Source: Pseudalkalibacillus sp052246725
GTDB taxonomy: Bacteria > Bacillota > Bacilli > Bacillales > Fictibacillaceae
NCBI GenBank assembly: GCA_052246725.1
Contig: JBQQCL010000020.1
Reading direction: 5' to 3' (one strand)
DNA length: 64,000 nucleotides
The notes under the pieces were generated by a model. The model made no database searches. It was not told the DNA's origin and worked only from the letters and a program-made list of their open reading frames with translations. Below are positions 58,092 through 64,000 of this stretch, piece after piece (within the stretch, counting starts at the first letter, position 1; every line of letters starts with the position of its first letter). Position numbers and translations under genes: made by a program.

Positions 58092-59078
58092 TTATTCATA
58101 GAATTTTTTTGCTGACCATAAGGAGGAAAGGTCGTAACTGAGTCTGGACGTGTTTCCTTCATGTTCCAATTTTAATGATTTTAATAAGTAGCTTGCAGTT
58201 TTTCTGGAATCGATGTGTAGATAATTTCTTAATTGTTGGTTTGTGATAGTGGGCTGGATTAAGAGGTAAACGAAGCGCATTTAGGTGAGCGTCTTTTGAG
58301 ACTGTTTTACAAGTGAGGCAAATCCACTTACTATGAAGTCTTTTCATTGGAATAGTGAAATATGAGGACAGTGTACTCCAGTTATAAGCTCATCTTTTGA
58401 AATTTCCAGCTGGCTGAGGAGATCTGGATCATGTGGAGTGTGATGTTTTATTAGCAACTTTTTTAGTTTTCTTAGATTTTTTGTTGAGAGATACTCTTTA
58501 GTGTGGTTATTATGAAGATTTTCAATCGTAACGAGGAGTGAAGAATTGCGAAGGACTTTTTTCGTGAGCAGCTTTTCATTATCCCGAGGTACGATTTGAG
58601 TGGAGTCATTTGTTACAACAACAAATGGGTATATCGGAATATCATTCGGGAACTTATGCTGTTCTAACCATCTTCTCAGTTGAAAATGTTGATGATCTAC
58701 CTGTTGTATCGGATCTTTGTAAATTACTTCCCGTCCGTCTAACTGCTGGATAAGTTGGTTATTTGCAGTGTCAAAGATAAGTTTTCCGGCTAAATTTTTG
58801 ACCTCTAATATAATGATGTATTTCATGTGGGTTAGAAGCGAATCAATTTGGAAGTAATATTCACCGCTTGATAGGCGGGTACGATTATAAATCGTGTATC
58901 CTTTTTCATCGAGAAAGCTTAAGGGATAGTCAAGTGCCCTTTCACCCTTCTCTCCAGCCTTGCTTTTCGACAACCAGCTTTCAGCTTTTGCTCTACCAGG
59001 ATGATATGGTGGAGATCTTCTTAGTATCGCTTCAAGTTTTTCGATTTTTGGTGAGTAAAAATTGATTTTTTGCTTCAA
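58092..59078 (-). pseudogene. NERD-domain protein gene with two frameshifts
   Basis: The first part (58344-59078) encodes a NERD nuclease-related domain (VEKGERALDYPL-type segment near 45, DSLLTHMKYIIILEVKN near 77) and ends early with VHCPHISLFQ. A second frame continues MKRLHSKWICLTCKTVSKDA, and a third frame continues YLLIQPTITNQQLRNYLHID to 58092. Together they give the usual NERD plus zinc finger plus winged end, but two single-base shifts near 58346 and 58275 break it. One zinc Cys is also replaced (CPHI for CPHC), which argues for real decay. It is not an essential gene. Confidence 0.8.
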
Positions 59079-59206
59079 AAAATCACTCCTTTCTAAATTC
59101 TGTTAGTTTTTATTCTAGTCGCACTAACATTTTCCTTTTTTGAACGGCATAATTCTATAAAAGCTGTTTCTAAGGGCATATACGGATGATTTAGATCAAA
59201 TTTGAG

Positions 59207-59368
59207 TGCTACTTGAGAAATTTGGAGAGCATCTTGCGCAATTCTGATGGCGTCTTGAGCAATTTCGAGGGCATCTTGCGTATCTTGAGCAATTCTGACT
59301 GCATCTTGAGCAATTCTAAGGGCATCTTGAGCAATTCCGACTGTATCTTGAGCAATTTAGTAAAATAG
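59207..59368 (-). repeat. 21-bp tandem repeat array 2
   Basis: About seven units of 21 bp on the minus strand with the core AATTGCTCAAGATGCNNTC, one shortened by 12 bp. The leader GAGTGGGGCTATTTTACTAA matches that of array 1 near 8845. The region 59079-59541 otherwise holds only GC-rich and C-rich sequence and the spx terminator. Confidence 0.78.
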
Positions 59369-59490
59369 CCCCACTCTGTAACAGCGCAATCCCCCCACAC
59401 CGCGACAGTACAATCCCCTCTGCGACAAGAACCCACACACACCCAACAATCCGCATCCCTAGCACGCCCAAGCTCCCCCACTAAAAAAAC

Positions 59491-59536
59491 AAAAAAAAGA
59501 CTGTTGCTTACCATTCAAGTTAAGCAGCAGTCTTTT
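59491..59536 (-). terminator. Terminator of spx
   Basis: On the minus strand AAAAGACTGCTGCTT-AACTTGAATGGT-AAGCAACAGTCTTTT is followed by TTTTG. Confidence 0.9.
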
Positions 59537-59541
59537 CATTA

Positions 59542-59937
59542 TTAGTTGACCATTTTTTGTGCTTCGAGCAGTTGGAATGTACGGACTTTTCTTGGTAGGA
59601 AACGACGGATTTCATCTTCGTTGTATCCTACTTGCAGACGTTTTTCATCTATCAAAATCGGACGACGCAATAGTCCAGGGTTTTCGCTCATCAGCTCGAA
59701 CAGATCTTGTAATGGCATCGTTTCGAGATTGACATTCAGTTCCTGGAACGTCTTGGAGCGTTTCGAGATGATTTCGTCTGTCCCTTCCTCAGTCATACGC
59801 AAAATCTCTTTAAGCTCATTGATTGACAATGGCTCTGAAAAGATATTACGCTCTTGGAAAGGAATTTCGTGTTCTTCTAACCATGCTCTAGCCTTTCTGC
59901 ATGATGTACAGCTTGGTGAAGTATATAATGTAACCAT
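59542..59937 (-). CDS. spx: Transcriptional regulator Spx
   Basis: 131 residues, matching B. subtilis Spx. The redox pair is Cys10/Cys13 in SPSCTSCRKARAWL. The RPI motif (RRPILIDEKRLQVGYNEDEI) and the C-terminal tail end in QLLEAQKMVN. Spx binds RNA polymerase alpha-CTD and switches transcription in disulfide stress. It is degraded by ClpXP with YjbH, present in this window. The ATG at 59937 follows AGGAGACGATCCTT. Gene order differs from B. subtilis because a NERD pseudogene intervenes between yjbE and spx. Confidence 0.96.
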   Translation of the reverse strand: MVTLYTSPSCTSCRKARAWLEEHEIPFQERNIFSEPLSINELKEILRMTEEGTDEIISKRSKTFQELNVNLETMPLQDLFELMSENPGLLRRPILIDEKRLQVGYNEDEIRRFLPRKVRTFQLLEAQKMVN

Positions 59938-60199
59938 AAGGATCGTCTCCTTTCATGATTTGAAAATCATATTTATAAGAAATCTTACTTTAAAAAGATT
60001 ATTAATCACATTTCTTATTATACAACAATTTCTATGTGTATGATAGGGTATAAATCGATTTCCTTCAGAAACTGTGTCCATCTTGTTAAACCTTCCCAAA
60101 AACCATGTTCCCTTGTTTATTTTTTTTAAACCTAAACTATAATAAAACGTAGATTGTTTCTCAGAAATTTGCTTGTAGATGATAATGGAGTGAGTATTC

Positions 60200-61378
60200 T
60201 TGAAAAAGTCATTAGCTTTGCTTAGTAGTTTTATAATCCTTTTAACAGCGTGTTCCGAAGATATCATTACAAGCGACAACGCTGCGAACAATGCGATACC
60301 TGTAAAGACGGAGACCGTTGAAAAATCCACCTTCAAAGAATCAATTGAACTCGTGGGTAAAACAACCCCGTCTGAACAAGTCCCTGTCATCTCCTCCACA
60401 CCTTCTCAAGTAAAAGAAGTCCATGTAAAAGAAGGAGATAATGTTAAAAAAGGAGACCTGCTCTTTTCATTAGAAGATCAACAACTGCGACAACAACTTG
60501 CACAAGCGCGGTCAGCCGTCTCGACCCTTGAACGTTCGAGAAATCAACTTAACTCAGCGATCGAACAACAACAGGCTACACAATCCCGGGTGAACAACGT
60601 CATTGACGAAACGATCGATCAGCTGGAAGAAATCCAATTACCAGAACAAGCTGATTCAGATGAAATCACAGCTACGATCTCAGAAACACTTGAACAATTA
60701 AAAGGAGTGACTTCCTCTGGCTCCTCACTCACCGCCTCCACCCTACCGCTGATCAATGGTCAACTAGAACAGGCAAAAGGAGCCGTGAGACAAGCCGAAA
60801 GTGCATTAGAAGCAACTAAGATCACATCACCAATTGATGGAACAGTCGAACAAGTCAATGCAAAAGCTGGAGCACCAGCCCTCCCTTCTACACCTTTAGC
60901 TGTTGTTTCAAGTAAGCAAGACCTGAAGGCTGTTTTCAGCGCAAACAAATTTCATGTAAAAGAACTTACAGAAGATATGGCAGTACAAATGAGCTTTGAA
61001 GACGTGTCAAAACCGATTAAAGGTACAATCGAATCCATTTCATCAGAACCGAATCCGGAAACAAACACGTACACGGTCTCAGTCATGTTACAAGAAAACC
61101 AGGAAAACATCCAGTCAGATTCTGTTGCTACTGCTCTGATCGATACCAAGATCAAACAAAATAAACTGACTGTACCGAATCAGGCTATTCTCTATGATCA
61201 AAACAAACCTTATGTCTTTGTCGTCAAGAATGAACGAGCGATCAAACGGGTAATTGAGCTCGAAGCATCAGGCAAGCGTACAAGCCATGTCAGCGATGGA
61301 TTGACTGAAGGTGACGTTGTTGTCACTGAAGGAAAATACCAATTGATAAACCGTTCGAAAATCAGTATTAAAAAGTGA
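60200..61378 (+). CDS. RND/HlyD-type efflux adaptor lipoprotein
   Basis: 392 residues. The lipoprotein signal peptide ends in LLTAC (Cys near 19). A biotinyl-lipoyl half (VHVKEGDNVKKGDLLFSLED, near 76) is followed by a helical hairpin rich in Gln (about 100-190), the second lipoyl half (ATKITSPIDGTVEQVNAKAG, near 215) and a beta barrel. Such adaptors join RND pumps to the outer face. In Gram-positives the partner lies downstream, as here. TTG at 60200, after GGAGTGAG. The pair forms an operon with the gene starting 9 bases downstream. Confidence 0.9.
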   Translation: MKKSLALLSSFIILLTACSEDIITSDNAANNAIPVKTETVEKSTFKESIELVGKTTPSEQVPVISSTPSQVKEVHVKEGDNVKKGDLLFSLEDQQLRQQLAQARSAVSTLERSRNQLNSAIEQQQATQSRVNNVIDETIDQLEEIQLPEQADSDEITATISETLEQLKGVTSSGSSLTASTLPLINGQLEQAKGAVRQAESALEATKITSPIDGTVEQVNAKAGAPALPSTPLAVVSSKQDLKAVFSANKFHVKELTEDMAVQMSFEDVSKPIKGTIESISSEPNPETNTYTVSVMLQENQENIQSDSVATALIDTKIKQNKLTVPNQAILYDQNKPYVFVVKNERAIKRVIELEASGKRTSHVSDGLTEGDVVVTEGKYQLINRSKISIKK

Positions 61379-61387
61379 GTGGACTTG

Positions 61388-64000
61388 ATGAAAATAACTG
61401 AACTTTCCGTTTTTAGACCAATCGCCATGGGAATGGTGATCTTATTCATGCTAATCATCGGGGCGGTAAGTGTCCGGAATACACCGGTCGACTTATTCCC
61501 TGATCTTACTTTTCCTGTTGCAGCAGTTACGGTTACATATGAAGGCGCAAGTCCAGAGGAAGTTGAGAAACTTCTTGCACAACCGATTGAAAATATCATG
61601 GGGACCATCCCTAACGTAGAAAGTGTTTCTTCTGTTTCACGAACGGGCGGGGCACTTATTATTGTGTCATATAATTGGGGCACAGACATGGACTTTGCCG
61701 CCTTAAAAATGAGGGAGCAGCTGGATGCAGTTCGTGATCAACTCCCCCGGGATGTTCCACAACCAAGAGTTCTCCGATTCAATCCGAATGACCTCCCGAT
61801 TGTCCGGTTAGGCATCCAAGCGACAGAGGGTGACCTGGTCTCTGCCAAGAAACTTGTAGAAAATGAAATAAAGCCTGCACTGGATTCGATTGATGGCGTT
61901 GCATCCGTCACAATTGAAGGCGGCACAGAGAAAGTCGTCAACGTGTCTGTTGATCCAGAAGCTTTGAATGATTTCGGTATCACCATTGACCAGCTCAGAC
62001 AAGTTTTAGCTGGTGAGAACGTGACGATGCCAAGTGGAGAAATCAATGACAAAGAAATGAAGTATCCTTTACGTGTTGTTGGAGAATTCGATTCGATCAC
62101 CGAGCTCAGACAATTGCCGATTCCGACTAAAAGCGGGGTCGTGGAACTGGATAAGCTCGTTGAAATTGAAGAGACAACGGCAAATGCTGACCAGATCAGT
62201 TATCTGAACGGTGAACCAAGTATTGGAATATCCATCCTTAAACAATCTGGAGAGAATACCGTTACAGTAGCAAACAGCGTCGAAAAGAAATTGCAAGACC
62301 TCTCCCTCTCCGAAGAGGTGAAAGTGGAGACGATTTTCAACCAGGCTAAATTTATCAAACAGTCCATTAAAGCGGTTCTGCTAAATATGATCATCGGTAG
62401 TTTATTTGCCGCCGGAATCCTGTATCTTTTCTTAAGGAATCTTCGTAGTACGTTGATCATCGGGTTCTCGATACCAATCTCGGTGATGACTGCTTTCATT
62501 TTCATGTATTTTTCTGGCCAAACCCTCAACCTTTTGACTTTAGGTGGGTTAGCGCTCGGGGTTGGTATGATTGTCGATAATTCCATCGTCATTTTAGAAA
62601 GTATATACAGGCTAAGGGAAAAAGGTGTACCAATAAAAGAGGCTGCAATCACTGGAACAAAAGAAGTCAGCGGTGCTGTCATCGCCTCTACACTTACAAC
62701 TGTGGTCGTTTTCCTGCCGATTGTTTTTGTCGATGGTTTGGCTGCACAGTTATTTAAACCATTAGCTCTAAGTGTTACGTATGCGCTCGCAGCTTCACTC
62801 ATCACAGCGCTGATCATCGTTCCACTGCTGTCATCAAACTTGATTGCAGGAAAACATAAGAAAATCAACCAGAAAGGGAAGTTTCTAAACTTTCAAAGGC
62901 GCTATGTCTATCTCTTAAGAAAGGCACTTCGCTATCCGAAACGGGTGATTCTTGGGACATTGATTCTCCTTCTCGTATCACTTTCGGCTATCCCATTCAT
63001 AGGGACAGAGTTTTTACCAGCCCAGGACCAGAGTTACGTGAATATTAATGTAGAACTGCCCCCAGGAAGCAGTACAGATTCAACCTATCAAGCAACTGAA
63101 ATCATCAATGAAAAATTGGATAACATTAGCGCGATCGATCTCTACTATGTGACGATCGGTGGTTCGAATGACTTTTCCATCCAGGCAGGCTCCAATAGTA
63201 ATACGGCAATGTATAGCATATTGCTGAAACCTATTTCAGATCGTGAGCAATCGGATGTTCAAATAGCTGATACCATCAGATCGAAAATCGATAAGGTTGA
63301 AAATGCTGAGATATCTGTACAAGCAAGTGACGCAGGCTTTTCAGAATCGCCCGTTTCTATAGAAGTGTCTGGTCCGGATTTAGGAACGCTTGAAACCATT
63401 TCAGATAATATTAAAGCAGAAATCAATAAAGTGGATGGAATTCGGGAAATCGATTCGAATTATGAAACAGGGAATCCTCAGCTTGAAATTGAAGTTGATC
63501 GAACCATAGCCTCAAGTTTCGGATTGACCAGTGCCCAAGTTTCGCAAGCTGTTCAAAATGCAACGAACGGGAGAGTTGCTACTGTATTTAATCGAAGCGG
63601 TGACCAAGTCGACGTAAGGGTGCAAGTCGATCCAGAAAAGCTTGAGGATGTAGAGGATCTGAAAAATTTAAACATCGAGACACCCCGGGGAGAATTAGTG
63701 AAATTGAAGTCTATCGCTGAGATCAATCAAGGAACTGGTCCCAGTCAAATCAACAGGTCCGATCGATTACGGGAAATTAGGGTTAGTGCGTCAATTCTCG
63801 ATCGAGATCTGGGAAATGTCATGAACGATGTCAAAAAACAAATTAAAGAGAATGTCTCTTTACCCTCTGGTTATGAAATCTCGTTCGGTGGTCAAAATCA
63901 ACAAATGAAAGATGCCTTCTTCAAACTTAGTGGTGCTTTGGCACTTGCGATTGTTTTAATATACATGGTTATGGCGGGTCAATTCGAATCCTATTTCTAT
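61388..64000 (+). CDS. RND efflux permease (AcrB/SwrC-like), 3'-truncated by window end
   Basis: 871 codons are visible and the frame is open at the window edge; a full protein would be about 1,030 residues. MKITELSVFRPIAMGMVILF opens the first membrane helix. Two porter repeats follow (YEGASPEEVEKLLAQPIENI), then helices with VDNSIVILESIYRLREKG, the AcrB-family D-D motif region, and TLGGLALGVGMIVD. Similar to SwrC (YerP) of B. subtilis, an HAE1-type pump giving resistance to surfactin and other amphiphiles. ATG at 61388 follows AGTGAGTGG. No regulator gene is visible. Confidence 0.92.
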   Translation, partial: MKITELSVFRPIAMGMVILFMLIIGAVSVRNTPVDLFPDLTFPVAAVTVTYEGASPEEVEKLLAQPIENIMGTIPNVESVSSVSRTGGALIIVSYNWGTDMDFAALKMREQLDAVRDQLPRDVPQPRVLRFNPNDLPIVRLGIQATEGDLVSAKKLVENEIKPALDSIDGVASVTIEGGTEKVVNVSVDPEALNDFGITIDQLRQVLAGENVTMPSGEINDKEMKYPLRVVGEFDSITELRQLPIPTKSGVVELDKLVEIEETTANADQISYLNGEPSIGISILKQSGENTVTVANSVEKKLQDLSLSEEVKVETIFNQAKFIKQSIKAVLLNMIIGSLFAAGILYLFLRNLRSTLIIGFSIPISVMTAFIFMYFSGQTLNLLTLGGLALGVGMIVDNSIVILESIYRLREKGVPIKEAAITGTKEVSGAVIASTLTTVVVFLPIVFVDGLAAQLFKPLALSVTYALAASLITALIIVPLLSSNLIAGKHKKINQKGKFLNFQRRYVYLLRKALRYPKRVILGTLILLLVSLSAIPFIGTEFLPAQDQSYVNINVELPPGSSTDSTYQATEIINEKLDNISAIDLYYVTIGGSNDFSIQAGSNSNTAMYSILLKPISDREQSDVQIADTIRSKIDKVENAEISVQASDAGFSESPVSIEVSGPDLGTLETISDNIKAEINKVDGIREIDSNYETGNPQLEIEVDRTIASSFGLTSAQVSQAVQNATNGRVATVFNRSGDQVDVRVQVDPEKLEDVEDLKNLNIETPRGELVKLKSIAEINQGTGPSQINRSDRLREIRVSASILDRDLGNVMNDVKKQIKENVSLPSGYEISFGGQNQQMKDAFFKLSGALALAIVLIYMVMAGQFESYFY

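Noticed and set aside
59207..59368. CRISPR array or protein gene (Leu-Lys heptad ORF)
   Set aside because: No spacers. The open frame has no ribosome site, and its upstream part reads through C-rich low-complexity sequence.

Overview
The window is chromosomal DNA from a low-GC, Gram-positive, endospore-forming member of the Bacillaceae. Support comes from the gene families (YjcF/G/H, YjbH to YjbO, Spx, MecA, CoiA, SwrC-type RND pump), the purine-rich Shine-Dalgarno sites, frequent TTG/GTG starts, and a gene order that follows the Bacillus subtilis yjb-yjc region in reverse orientation.

Layout. 1-3.1 kb: tRNA-Val(GAC), a PgpA-type phosphatase, and yjcH-yjcG-yjcF. 3.1-6.4 kb: a DUF421 membrane protein, an MBL-fold hydrolase and two unassigned proteins. 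6.4-36.3 kb: an accessory block of about 30 kb built from sugar-nucleotide enzymes (GtaB, UDP-glucose dehydrogenase, UDP-xylose synthase, GalE, UDP-galactopyranose mutase, a CapE/RmlD/CapG-like trio), at least ten glycosyltransferases, a PIG-L deacetylase, a methyltransferase and small or Cys-rich proteins that look like spore-surface proteins. 36.5-49.7 kb: fabI (with a FapR operator), a CPA2 antiporter, mgtE, a rodA-like gene, prpE, yjbO, nadF, yjbM, yjbL, yjbK, yjbJ, yjbI and yjbH. 50-60 kb: a Nudix gene, yizD, pepF, coiA, cls, mecA, terC/yjbE, a broken NERD gene and spx. 60.2-64 kb: a lipoprotein adaptor and the start of an RND efflux pump that runs off the window.

The central observation is the accessory block. 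A ten-gene operon on the minus strand (21776 down to 11364) makes a 6-deoxy-N-acetyl-hexosamine nucleotide, carries three glycosyltransferases, and ends with ATP sulfurylase, an SLC13 permease and APS kinase. Just upstream lies a PAPS-dependent sulfotransferase. No PAPS reductase is present, so the PAPS made here most plausibly serves sulfation of a glycan. UDP-xylose synthase is followed by a GT90-family transferase, and UDP-Galf supply is also encoded. No flippase, polymerase or undecaprenyl-phosphate initiating transferase is visible, which fits glycan assembly in the cytoplasm, for instance the mother cell. The block sits between fabI and yjcF, where B. subtilis carries the spore-crust genes cotVWXYZ. 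My inference is a spore-surface, sulfated, xylose/galactofuranose-containing glycosylation system.

The window is also rich in short dispersed repeats. Family A (about 88 bp, with 145-bp variants) has TTTAAAGAA ends and ten copies. Family B (144-440 bp) has three copies, two of them interrupted by family A. Family C has three diverged copies. Two arrays of a 21-bp tandem repeat share a common leader.
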